Assembly (NCBI RefSeq): GCF_028369105.1
Contig: NZ_JAQNDO010000001.1
Coordinates: 4,742,501 to 4,806,500, forward strand
Direction: 5' to 3'
Length of the DNA stretch: 64,000 bases
Origin: Polyangium mundeleinium
Lineage (GTDB): Bacteria > Myxococcota_A > Polyangia > Polyangiales > Polyangiaceae
Part shown: one piece after another, positions 1-8,042 of the stretch
Numbering within the stretch: the first letter of the stretch is position 1
How the letters are laid out: every line of letters starts with the position of its first letter
Notes under the pieces: generated by a model
Seen by the model: the letters and a program-made list of their open reading frames with translations, nothing else
Told to the model about the DNA's origin: nothing
Database searches by the model: none
Translations under genes and position numbers: made by a program

Positions 1-21
1 GGAGGTTCCCGACAAACTCTC

Positions 22-216
22 TCAGCGGTTCTGGTTTCCTCGGCCGCCCTGCGGCTGGTTCCCGCCGGCCGCCTCTCCGCCCTGCTCGCCCTCGGCCTGC
101 TTGCCCTCCTCGACGAGCTCGCGCACGCGCTGACCGCCCATCCGGCCGGCTTCCTCCACGGTCATCGAGCCTTTCTCCTCGGTGCCCTGGTTCCCCTGGT
201 TCTTGTTCTGTGCCAT
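22..216 (-). CDS. Small KGG/Em-like hydrophilic stress protein
   Basis: This 64-residue protein has almost no hydrophobic residues. The central segment TVEEAGRMGGQRVRELVEEG resembles the KGG/Em-like repeat of small stress and dormancy proteins (con-10 type), which are thought to protect macromolecules during desiccation. The tail is Gly/Gln-rich and disordered (GGNQPQGG). The start at 216 is chosen because a strong AGGAGG ribosome site lies just upstream in the coding strand; an upstream in-frame ATG at 270 lacks one. No partner gene is visible. The family call rests on one short motif, so the role is inferred. Confidence 0.6.
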   Translation of the reverse strand: MAQNKNQGNQGTEEKGSMTVEEAGRMGGQRVRELVEEGKQAEGEQGGEAAGGNQPQGGRGNQNR

Positions 217-366
217 GACGAACCCTCCTCCTGGGGGACGAGCACCGGGGAAAAACCCCGCCGGCCGCATCGCCGCTCCCTCCCATCACGTGGGGCCAAG
301 CAGGTCCTCGTCGAGGGGGCCGCTGTAAATTTGGTTTGTCCGAGTACCTATGGCCGCGCCGGCTCG

Positions 367-1089
367 TCACGCCTTCGTTTCGGGCAAATAACGCGTGCGA
401 TTTCGCTCGAACTCGTCCTGCGCCTCGGCGAAGTCGTCGCTGCGCCCGATGTCGAGCCAGTGCCCGCGGAACGGGTGCGTCTGGATGGGCACGCGCGCCG
501 CGAGCAGCGCGTGCATGAGCTGATCGAAGCCAAACGGCACGCCCTCGGGCACGAACCGGAGGAGCGTCTCGCGGCTCATCGCGTAGATGCCCATGCTCAC
601 CCAGAACGAGTACGTCGGTTTTTCCCGGAACCCGGTCACGGAGCCCTCGGGGTCGAGCTCGAGCACGCCGAGATCGATCTTCGTGGCGCGCTCGAACACG
701 CAGACCGTGAGCGGCGCGTTCGCCTCGGCGCTCGTCCGCGCGAGCTTGGCGAAGTCGAGGTCGGAGAGGATGTCGCCGTTCATCACGAGGAACCGCTCCG
801 GCAGCTCGTGCGCGATCGCGCGGAGCGGACCGATCGTACCGAGCGGCTGCTCCTCGCGCCGGTACGAGAGCTCGACGCCGTAACGGCTGCCGTCGCCGAG
901 CACGGCCTCGATCAGCCCGGCCTGATGGCCCGTGCACAACGTCACGTCCCGCGTCCCGTAATGCGCGAGCTGGCGGAGGAGGATCTCCACGATGGTCTGC
1001 TCGCCGATCGGCATGAGCGGCTTCGGGATGAGCGCCGTGTACGGCTTGAGGCGGCTGCCCTTGCCCCCGGCGAGAACGATGGCCTTCAT
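367..1089 (-). CDS. Sugar-1-phosphate nucleotidyltransferase
   Basis: This 240-residue protein belongs to the NTP_transferase family, which joins a sugar 1-phosphate to an NTP to give an NDP-sugar for polysaccharide or LPS synthesis. Visible motifs are the N-terminal nucleotide-binding LAGGKGSRLKPYT, the KPLMP strand, the metal-binding NGD near residue 102 and GHWLDIG near the C-terminus. The length matches a bare catalytic domain (RmlA/GMP-type) without the C-terminal hexapeptide domain. The start at 1089 gives the canonical MKAIVLAGG; a start 18 bases upstream is possible. The sugar and nucleotide cannot be told from sequence. Confidence 0.85.
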   Translation of the reverse strand: MKAIVLAGGKGSRLKPYTALIPKPLMPIGEQTIVEILLRQLAHYGTRDVTLCTGHQAGLIEAVLGDGSRYGVELSYRREEQPLGTIGPLRAIAHELPERFLVMNGDILSDLDFAKLARTSAEANAPLTVCVFERATKIDLGVLELDPEGSVTGFREKPTYSFWVSMGIYAMSRETLLRFVPEGVPFGFDQLMHALLAARVPIQTHPFRGHWLDIGRSDDFAEAQDEFERNRTRYLPETKA

Positions 1090-1117
1090 CGCCGGCGACC
1101 GTACCACGCGAGGGCGT

Positions 1118-1840
1118 TCACTGACGCGGAGGCGCGACCTCGCCCGAGGGATCGGCCGTGAGGCACCCCTCGTCGAGCCCGAGCTGGCAGGCCTTCGTGA
1201 AGAGCGCCGTCGCGCGGGCCGGATCCTTGCGCACGCCGTGGCCGCGATTGTAGAGCCGGCCGAGCTCGAGGCAGGCCTCGGCGTTGCCGCGCTCGCAGAC
1301 GCGGGTGAAGAGCGTCGCCGCGAAGACCGGGTCGACGCCGACGACGCGCCCCTCCAGGTAGGCCTTGCCCGCGGAGAGGCAGCCGCGGTTCGCGCCCGCG
1401 TCGCAGGCCTTGCGGTAGAGCGTGACCTCCTCGGTCGGGTCGTCCTTCAGCGTGCCGTCGTGGTAGAGATCGCCGAGCTTGATGCAGCCGCGCGCGCTGC
1501 CGCTCGTGCAGGCGCCGCGGAAGAGGTCGACGGCCCGCGTCGGGTCCGTGCGCACGACATCGCCGCGCAGGTACATCGCGCCGAGCGTGACGCAGTCCTC
1601 GACGACCGCGTCGTTGCAGCCGTTCGTGCAGCCCACGAGATCGTCCTCGGCGCATGGCAGGCGCAGCTTGGGCGGCTCGGGCGCGGGCGCGACGGGCGCG
1701 GCCGCGGGCTGCATCTCACCCATGTCCTCGGCCGCGAGATCCTCGCTCGGCGGGGCCTTCGGCGCGGGCGCAGGGCCGCAGGCGGCGAGCGCGAGCGTCC
1801 CGAGCGTCCAGAAGGCGGCGCCGTGGTGGAATGGGCGCAT
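1118..1840 (-). CDS. SEL1-repeat lipoprotein
   Basis: This 240-residue secreted protein opens with a lipoprotein signal (ALAACG, Cys near residue 19), followed by a Pro/Ala-rich linker. About four SEL1-like repeats of roughly 36 residues follow, each with the pattern GC..LG.LY...G...D..RA..LF..AC. The paired cysteines in each repeat recall HcpA-type secreted SEL1 proteins, where they form disulfides, which fits an exported location. SEL1 repeats are protein-interaction scaffolds. The start at 1840 is the first Met directly before the signal sequence; a longer open frame upstream has no signal and runs antisense to the TerB-like gene. The binding partner is unknown. Confidence 0.8.
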   Translation of the reverse strand: MRPFHHGAAFWTLGTLALAACGPAPAPKAPPSEDLAAEDMGEMQPAAAPVAPAPEPPKLRLPCAEDDLVGCTNGCNDAVVEDCVTLGAMYLRGDVVRTDPTRAVDLFRGACTSGSARGCIKLGDLYHDGTLKDDPTEEVTLYRKACDAGANRGCLSAGKAYLEGRVVGVDPVFAATLFTRVCERGNAEACLELGRLYNRGHGVRKDPARATALFTKACQLGLDEGCLTADPSGEVAPPRQ

Positions 1841-1961
1841 CCATGAAGGATGACACACGGCCCGCCCTCGCCGGTGTTTTTCCTCGTTCCGGACGTCCGG
1901 GGCGATCGGGGGCCTTTTCAGCGGTCTTTTGGCCTCGGCGAGGACGGTGTAGGAAAGGGGC

Positions 1962-2387
1962 ATGGCGCCCATCTCCCTGCGATCCTCGCACACGCTCGAC
2001 GAACCGAAGCTCGAGGCCCTCGTCGAGCTCATGTACCTCGCCGCGTACGCGGACGGCGTGTTCGGCGCGGAGGAGAAGCGCCACTTCGCGCGGAGCGTGC
2101 AGTCGCTGACGGACCGCAAGGTGCTGCCGGATCAACTGGAGCAGCTCATCACGCGGCTCGACGCGGCGCGGAAGGCCTCGGGCACGGCGGCGCTGCTCGA
2201 GGGCGCGCGCCAGACGCTCGGCAGCCCCGGGGCGTGCCGCGCGGCCTTGAGCCTGGCGATCGGCGTGATCACGGCCGACGGCGCGATCTCGAACGCCGAG
2301 CGTGCCATGATCCACGAGATCGGCACGGCGCTCGGGCTCGACCGTGAGGGGATCGAGGAGATGGTGCGCGAAGCGGAGGGCGGATGA
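1962..2387 (+). CDS. TerB-like (tellurite-resistance fold) protein
   Basis: This 141-residue cytoplasmic all-helical protein has the TerB-like layout. Two acidic helix-capping motifs, YADGVFGAEE near residue 30 and TADGAISNAE near residue 107, are the duplicated DG....E signature of the fold. TerB-like proteins bind metal and associate with membrane or signalling complexes; in myxobacteria they often stand alone, as here. The gene diverges from the SEL1 lipoprotein and ends 74 bp before a kinase gene. No other ter genes are nearby, so tellurite resistance itself is not implied. Confidence 0.75.
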   Translation: MAPISLRSSHTLDEPKLEALVELMYLAAYADGVFGAEEKRHFARSVQSLTDRKVLPDQLEQLITRLDAARKASGTAALLEGARQTLGSPGACRAALSLAIGVITADGAISNAERAMIHEIGTALGLDREGIEEMVREAEGG

Positions 2388-2461
2388 CGCCCCGCGCCGC
2401 CCTGGGCGTCCATGGTGCAGAGAAGACCCGCGCGGCCTGAATCTTGTTAAATTGAAGTCGC

Positions 2462-3322
2462 GTGAACTGGTCGAATCAAACCGGCTCGCATCAGATCCCG
2501 TTTCCGGTCCCGGGGACGACGCTCACGTCCACGCGCGGCACCTACGTTGTCGGCGCGCTCATCGGCGACGGCCAGTACGGATCGGTCTACGAGTGCATCG
2601 GGCCGTTCGATCAACGGTATGCGCTCAAAATGTTGCGCCCCGCGAACAAGTCCTACCAGGCGGTGAAGGACGAGTGGGCGCAGGAGCTCCGGCGGCTCGA
2701 GCAGTTCCGCCATCCGAACATCGTCTACATCCACGACGCGTTCGAAAATAACTACCTCTTCTACCTCGCGCTCGAGCGGTGCGACACGAGCCTGCGCGCG
2801 CTCATCGGGCGGCCGTTCTCGGACCTCTTGCTCGTCGAGCTCTGCCGCCAGCTCCTCATGACGCTGCAGTACCTGCACGACAGCGGCGTCGTGCACTCCG
2901 ATCTCCACGCGGGCAACGTGCTCATCTCGCAGCTCGATCGATCCCCGATCGTCAAGCTGACCGACTTCGGCGTCGCCCATCAGCTCCAGGGCAGCACGCG
3001 CTGGTTCCGCCCGCAGGTGGCGAACCCCAAGATCCTGACGCCCGAACTCGTCACCGCCGGATACACGACGACGCAGAGCGACCTCTACCAGTTCGGGCTG
3101 CTCATGTACCAGATGCACACGGGCCAGCCCGCGATCGACGTGGACGTCGCGTATCCGGAGATCACGCGGCAGATCTCCGAGGGCGCGCCGCGCAAGAAGG
3201 CCGAGGGCCTCGGCACGCCCGTCGGCAACGTGATCGCCAAGCTGCTCCGGCGTCGCGACGCCTACCGCTACCAGTCCGCGCGCGAAGTCTGGGAAGACCT
3301 GCGCCAAGTCGCCTGGCGCTGA
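2462..3322 (+). CDS. Atypical serine/threonine protein kinase
   Basis: This 286-residue stand-alone kinase domain has no membrane segment. Visible parts are the glycine loop GDGQYGSVYE (residues 35-44), ATP-anchoring Lys56 in YALKML, helix-C Glu75, catalytic loop HSDLHAGN (145-152) and DFG at 168-170. The catalytic loop departs from the usual HRDLKPEN: Arg is Ser and the Lys after DL is His, which recalls the loops of APH and ABC1/UbiB-type kinases. Asp147 and Asn152 are kept, so activity is plausible. A GTG start is used and the ribosome site is weak. The gene ends at the edge of a large inverted repeat. Confidence 0.85.
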   Translation: MNWSNQTGSHQIPFPVPGTTLTSTRGTYVVGALIGDGQYGSVYECIGPFDQRYALKMLRPANKSYQAVKDEWAQELRRLEQFRHPNIVYIHDAFENNYLFYLALERCDTSLRALIGRPFSDLLLVELCRQLLMTLQYLHDSGVVHSDLHAGNVLISQLDRSPIVKLTDFGVAHQLQGSTRWFRPQVANPKILTPELVTAGYTTTQSDLYQFGLLMYQMHTGQPAIDVDVAYPEITRQISEGAPRKKAEGLGTPVGNVIAKLLRRRDAYRYQSAREVWEDLRQVAWR

Positions 3323-3444
3323 GCAGGCTGCCGATAAACTTGCGGAGCGCCCTGGATCGTCGGTCGTCGTCCTCGGAATACGGGTGTATTCCTGCGTCCT
3401 CCTCCCTAGCTCCAGGGCGCTCGCTGCGTTTCTCGGCAGCCTGC
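3323..3444. repeat. Long imperfect inverted repeat between convergent stops
   Basis: The left arm (3323-3356) and right arm (3411-3444) match at 28 of 34 positions when one is reverse-complemented; the ends GCAGGCTGCCGA and GAGCGCCCTGGA are identical. An inner hairpin, GGAATAC (3375-3381) and GTATTCC (3386-3392) with a 4-base loop, sits in the centre. The element starts right after the kinase stop codon and ends five bases before the stop codon of the converging FKBP gene. It may be a bidirectional terminator or a MITE-like mobile repeat. No gene is encoded. Confidence 0.75.
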
Positions 3445-3449
3445 TGGGA

Positions 3450-3998
3450 TCACTTTTTCGGCGCGTCCTTCTTTGGCGCGTCCTTGCCGCCTTCGCTCTT
3501 GCCGTCGGCGGGTTTGCCGCTCGGGGAGGTGACCTCGAGCAGCTCGACCTCGAAGACGAGTGTCGCCTTGCCCGGGATCTTCGGCGGGCTCCCGTCGTCG
3601 CCGTAGCCGAGCTTCGAGGGGATCGTGAGCTTGCGTTTGCCGCCGACCTTCATGCCGGCGACGCCCTCGTCCCAGCCCTTGATGACCTCGCCTTTGCCGA
3701 GCTGGAACTCGAGCGGTTCCTTGCCGACGGAGCTGTCGAACATGAAGTTCGTCTTGAGCAACCGGCCCGTGTAGTGGACCTTGACCTTGTCGCCTTCGCG
3801 GGCCTCGGGGCCCGTGCCGACGGTGATGTCTTCTTTGATGAGGTCCGCGGGCTCCGGTTTCTCCGGCTCGCGCGGCGCTGCGGCGCGAGGTTCCGCGGTC
3901 GGCTCGGGGACCTTGTTCTCACAAGCGACGGTGGCGACCGCGGTGGCGACGCCGAGGGCGACGACCGCGAGCGAACCCAAACGACGGATGGCCATCAT
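3450..3998 (-). CDS. FKBP-type peptidyl-prolyl isomerase lipoprotein
   Basis: This 182-residue protein has an N-terminal signal ending in TVAC (Cys26), so it is probably lipidated outside the cytoplasm. After an acidic Pro/Glu linker comes one FKBP domain (about residues 57-155). Family landmarks are VKVHYTGRL, the FDSS segment, the [15 protein letters not shown] stretch, [11 protein letters not shown] and the closing [10 protein letters not shown] strand. It would catalyse cis-trans isomerisation of prolyl bonds in exported proteins. The C-terminal tail is Lys/Asp-rich (KKDAPKK). It converges on the kinase gene across the inverted repeat. Confidence 0.92.
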   Translation of the reverse strand: MMAIRRLGSLAVVALGVATAVATVACENKVPEPTAEPRAAAPREPEKPEPADLIKEDITVGTGPEAREGDKVKVHYTGRLLKTNFMFDSSVGKEPLEFQLGKGEVIKGWDEGVAGMKVGGKRKLTIPSKLGYGDDGSPPKIPGKATLVFEVELLEVTSPSGKPADGKSEGGKDAPKKDAPKK

Positions 3999-4127
3999 GG
4001 GCCCCTCCTATTCGACGAATGCCGCTCGATCAAGCGCCCCGCGCCGAGACCCCGCCGAGCGCGCTTTGGGTCGTGGTACGTTCCGGCGAACGCGGCCGGC
4101 GCGCGGACGGCGCTCGGCCGCTCGGCG

Positions 4128-4841
4128 ATGGCAGGCATGACGACCGCGCTTCCGCAGACGCCGTTCGGCTCGACGGGGCTCCGGGTCTCGCCGCTCGGGC
4201 TCGTGGGCTCGGGCGGCATCGACGCGGACGCGGTCGAGCGCGCCTTTCACGAGCTCGGGGTCAACTACTTCTTCGCCTCGCCGCTGTGGCCCGCGCTCTC
4301 GGCCGGCGTGCTCCGGCTCGTGCGCGCAGGGCACCGCGATCGGATGGTGATCGCGTGCGGCGCGTACGTGCCGATCGGCGCGCTCGTGGCGCGGGAGTGG
4401 GCGCTCGTGACGCGAGGGATGGGCGTCGGGCACGTGGACGTGTTCCACCTTCTCGGGGTGCGGGCGCGGCTCTGGGCGGCCGGGGAGACGTGGCCCGCGA
4501 TGCGGAAGCTCCGGGCCGAGGGCAAGGCGCGGGCGCTCGGGATCGCCTGCGACGACGGCGCGCTCGCGGCGTCCCTCTGCGACGAGCTCGCGCCGGACGT
4601 GCTCACGCTCCGCTACGAGGCGTCGCGCCGCGCGGTCGAGTCCGAGCTTTTCGCGACGCTCGCGGGCAAGCGTCCGGGCGTCGTGGCGTCGCCGCCCGCG
4701 CAGAGGGACGCGGGCGGCGCGCACGTGCGGTTCGCGCTCAGCCACCCGGTGGTGGACGTGGCGCTCTGCGCGCCACGCACGTTCGAGGAGATCGTGGAGG
4801 CGGCGGCGAGCGCGCTGCTCGGACCGCTGCCGGCACCGTAG
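4128..4841 (+). CDS. Degenerate aldo/keto-reductase-like protein
   Basis: The start STGLRVSPLGLVGSGG and the HVDVFHLLG strand place this 237-residue protein in the aldo/keto reductase family. It is short (family about 300). The Asp-Tyr-Lys-His tetrad seems to be lost: the usual NFFDTA..Y region reads NYFFASPLW, the Lys strand reads MVIACGAYV and the yqlH strand ends HLLG. It is therefore probably not an NADPH oxidoreductase and may be a structural or binding derivative. A second ATG at 4137 is an equally possible start. It stops 4 bases before the convergent downstream gene. Confidence 0.7.
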   Translation: MAGMTTALPQTPFGSTGLRVSPLGLVGSGGIDADAVERAFHELGVNYFFASPLWPALSAGVLRLVRAGHRDRMVIACGAYVPIGALVAREWALVTRGMGVGHVDVFHLLGVRARLWAAGETWPAMRKLRAEGKARALGIACDDGALAASLCDELAPDVLTLRYEASRRAVESELFATLAGKRPGVVASPPAQRDAGGAHVRFALSHPVVDVALCAPRTFEEIVEAAASALLGPLPAP

Positions 4842-4845
4842 GACC

Positions 4846-5766
4846 TCAAAACGGTTTGGGAATGCTCTTCTTCGTCGTGCCCGTGGGCCGCGTCGGAGGC
4901 GTGGACGTGCCGGGCAGGCTGACCGTCGGGCGCGTGGGCGGGCTCGTCGACGTGGTGGTCGTCGTCGGCTTGGGCGTCGTACCGGTCGCAGTCGTGGTCG
5001 GGATCTGCGTCGGCGGCTTCGTCGTGCTGGTCGACGTCGCGGTCGTCGTGGGCTTGGGCGTCGTCGTCGTGGACGGGGTGTGCACCGGCTCGTTCGTTGG
5101 GACGGGTGCTTCGGCCGTGGCCTCGGGCGGCGGCGTGTCTCCCGTGGCAGGGGGATCGGAGGCCACGGTCACGGCGCTCGGCGTGGGGACGGGCGCGAGT
5201 GGGGCGTCCTCGTCGCTGCTGCTGGGGCTGCTGCCCAAGACGAAATAGGCGCCGATCGTGAGGCTGCCGATGACGAACGCCGCGCCGAGCCCGATCGCGA
5301 CGAGCGGCGGGCCGCTGCTGCCCGACGAGACGGCTCGCACCGGCGGCGGGGGCATGCCGTACGCGGGCGGCCCTCCCATGCCTGGGCCGGGCGCGCCGTA
5401 GGGAGCCGGTCCGGGAGCGGGGGCGCCGTACGGGGCCGGCGCGCCGTAGGGAGCCGGTCCGGGAGCGGGGGCGCCGTACGGATTTGCAGCGGGCGGCGCG
5501 CCGTAGGGCGGAGCGCCCGGCTGGGTGCCCGATCCCCCGCCGAAGGCGGCGCCTGCGGGAGGCGCGGCGGCCGGGTAGGCGGGGCCCGGCACGGGGGCGG
5601 CGTCGACCATCGTGGCAGGCACGGCCGCGCCTGCGAGGGGCGCGGGGGCGGGGTAGACGGGGGCCGGCGCGACGCCCGGGCCTTCGGGGCCGAACAAGGG
5701 CTCACCGACGATCGTTTTTCCGGGACCGTAGGGCCCGCCCGGCGGACCACCTTGCTGCTCGCTCAT
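4846..5766 (-). CDS. Single-pass membrane protein, Pro-rich inside, Thr-rich outside
   Basis: This 306-residue protein has three parts: a Gly/Pro/Ala-rich N-terminal half with PYGAPAPG-type repeats, one transmembrane helix (VAIGLGAAFVIGSLTIGAYF, about residues 155-175) and a long Thr/Pro/Ser-rich tail. Composition and order resemble the region after the kinase domain of the upstream gene (Pro-rich linker, one helix, Thr-rich tail), and both contain an IGEPL/VGEPL-like motif. It lies 56 bp downstream on the same strand, so the two are probably co-transcribed and related by duplication. The function is unknown. The short repeats make homology searches unreliable. Confidence 0.7.
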   Translation of the reverse strand: MSEQQGGPPGGPYGPGKTIVGEPLFGPEGPGVAPAPVYPAPAPLAGAAVPATMVDAAPVPGPAYPAAAPPAGAAFGGGSGTQPGAPPYGAPPAANPYGAPAPGPAPYGAPAPYGAPAPGPAPYGAPGPGMGGPPAYGMPPPPVRAVSSGSSGPPLVAIGLGAAFVIGSLTIGAYFVLGSSPSSSDEDAPLAPVPTPSAVTVASDPPATGDTPPPEATAEAPVPTNEPVHTPSTTTTPKPTTTATSTSTTKPPTQIPTTTATGTTPKPTTTTTSTSPPTRPTVSLPGTSTPPTRPTGTTKKSIPKPF

Positions 5767-5822
5767 CTCGCCGACGTTCTCCTGGGCCTACGCGCTGCGC
5801 GCTGCGCTCGGGGACGAATTCA

Positions 5823-7798
5823 TTAGTTTTGCCCCGGGATCGGGATCCGGATGCGGGGCCGACCGCTCCCGCTCGTCGAGGGCCGCGGCGTGGGCGTGGT
5901 CGTCGGCGTGGTCGTGGGGGCCGGCGTGGTGTTCGTCGGCTGCGTCGTCGGCTGCTGGCCCGGCATGGGGAAGGGGAGCGGGATCTGCGTGCTTCCCCAG
6001 GGGATCGGGATGCCGTTCGAGCCAAACGGGTTCGGAATGCCCGTCGGCGCGGTGCTCCCCGAGGCCGAGGGCTGCGGGGACGTCGTGGTGCCCGTGCCGG
6101 TCGTCGGGGGCTTGGTCCCGCCGACCGTGGTCGTCGTCTTCGGCACGGTGGTCTGCGGGAGCTGCTGCGTCGGCGTCGTGTTCACCGTGCCCGTCGTCTG
6201 GACCGGCTGCGATCCAGGATCCGAGGCGACGACCGTGGTGGTGGGCGGCGGCTGCAGCGCGACGGGGTCGTTCCCCTTCTCCTCTGTGCTCGTGAGTTTT
6301 TGCCCGAGGTACACGCCGCCGACGACCACGCCGGTCACGGCGGCCGCGAGCAGGAGCATCAGCACGACCGACGATCCGCCGCTGCGCTTCTGCTGGGTTT
6401 GATGCGTGCGCGGCGCCCCGATCGGGTTCATCGGGGTGGTGGGCCCGTAGCCGGGCGGCGCGGAGTACCCGTTTGCGGGCGGATATCCCGGCGCCCCGCC
6501 GTAGTTCGTCTGCACGGGCCCGTAGCCGCCGGACGGGAGGGCTTGCCCGATCGCGGTGCCGCCGGGCCGCGGCGACATGTCGTACGCTCCGGGCGGGGCC
6601 GTATGCGAGGCGAGAGGCGCGGCGGGGGCCGTGGCGTCGTACCGCGGGCTCGGCGCGAGGCCCTCGGCCAGGGGCTCGCCGATCGACGTGTGGGGCCCCC
6701 GGTGCGGCGCGTCGAACCCGCCGAGCGGCGTCGCGCCGACCTGGGGAGGCGGGATCGAGGGCTCACTGACCCCGGGCGGCGGTTTGTCGTCGGTGGGGGC
6801 AGCGTCTTCGGGATGGGCGAGCTGCCGGCCCCGCCGGGCGTCACGGCGGCCGCGGGCGAGACCGCGGGCTTCGGCGTGACGGAGCCGGGCATGGGTGTGG
6901 CGACCGCTGCGCCGGCCGCGCCGCTGCGCGTGCCGATGGCGAACGGATCGAGGGCGCTCCGGAACTCGGCGACGGAGTTGTATCGATCGGGCGGCTTGGG
7001 CCCCATCGCGCGGTGCACGACGCTCGCGAGCTCGGGCGGCACGTGGGGCGCGAGGTCCGTGAGCTGCGCGATTTGCCCTGTCAGGTAGGCCGAGGCGATC
7101 TGGTGTGGCTCGTCGCCGCCGACGGGCCTTCGACCGGCGAGCATCTCGAAGATCATCACGCCGAGCGAGAAGATGTCGGCGCGCGCGTCGACCGCATCGG
7201 CGGAGTAGGCCTGCTCGGGGGCCATGTACTCGGGTGTCCCCATGATCACGCCGGGCCGCGTGAGGCCGCGATCGAGCTCGCCCGTGACCTTGAGCTTGGC
7301 GATGCCGAAGTCGAGGAGCTTCAGGAGCGGTTCGCCCTTGGATCCGCGGGTGAGCATGACGTTGTCGGGCTTGAGGTCCCGGTGCACGACACCCGCGCGA
7401 TGGGCGGCCTCGACGCCGTCGAGCATCTGGCTCGCGTACTCGAGCGCGTCGGCGTACGAGAGCCTCTGGCCTGCGTGGTAGAGCTCCTCGTAGAGCGTCT
7501 GGAGGGTCTTGCCCTCCAGGTACTCCATCACGATGAAGGCCTGCCCCGCCGCGTTCTGGTCGACGTCGCTGACCCGCACCACATGGGGGCTCTGGATCTG
7601 CGCCGACACGCGCGCTTCCTGGAGGAAGCGCTGCACGAGGCCTTGGCGTCGTGAGAGCTCGGGGTGGAGGAACTTGAGCGCCACGGTGGTGCCGAGCACC
7701 TCGTGACGAGCCTCGTACACGCTACCCATCCCGCCATCGCCGATGACGCGGACGAGCCGGTACTTGTTGTTGATGACCTGGCCGACCTGAGGGCGCAT
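5823..7798 (-). CDS. Transmembrane serine/threonine kinase with an apparent frameshift
   Basis: The N-terminal 270 residues form a complete Hanks-type kinase: glycine loop GDGGMGSVYE, Lys42, HRDLKPDN near 139-146, DFG, and GTPEYMAPEQ. After residue about 333 the frame changes at a run of five G (6795-6799, plus strand). One extra base there would join the kinase to an open frame with a Pro/Gly-rich linker, a transmembrane helix (VVLMLLLAAAVTGVVVGGVY) and a Thr/Pro-rich tail ending at 5823, the usual layout of myxobacterial membrane kinases. Read as is, the kinase frame runs into an Arg/Pro-rich tail and stops at 6428. The start at 7798 (MRPQVGQ) is preferred over 7861. Confidence 0.8.
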
Positions 7799-7911
7799 GG
7801 GGACCTGTGCGGCGCTACTTTGGACGCGGGAGAGTGTCACAGCCCTATGGACGAACGACAAAGAATTTCGTCCTGTCGAACGCGCGGCGTGATCCTGCGG
7901 TCCCCGCGCGG

Positions 7912-7960
7912 GGGACGGGCGGGGCGGAAACAGGGACGGGCGCGGAAATCGGGGACGGGC
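7912..7960. repeat. Three direct copies of GGGACGGGC upstream of a kinase gene
   Basis: GGGACGGGC occurs at 7912-7920, 7933-7941 and 7952-7960, spaced by 21 and 19 bases, close to two helical turns. It lies 114-162 bases upstream of the kinase start at 7798, in the gap after a preceding gene on the same strand. A 13-base palindrome (GGACCT-G-AGGTCC) lies beside it at 7973-7985. The phased spacing suggests binding sites for a regulator, but GC-rich DNA makes chance repeats common. Confidence 0.35.
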
Positions 7961-8042
7961 GGTGAGGGTTCGGACCTGAGGTCCTCTGACGCCGCGTGTT
8001 GGAAGCTCCCGTACAGGGAAGCAGGCATGAATACGGAAGGGG

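Noticed and set aside
6790-6805. Programmed -1 frameshift in the kinase
   Set aside because: The CCCCCA site does not match the slippery heptamer, and no downstream stem-loop was seen; a simple indel is more likely.
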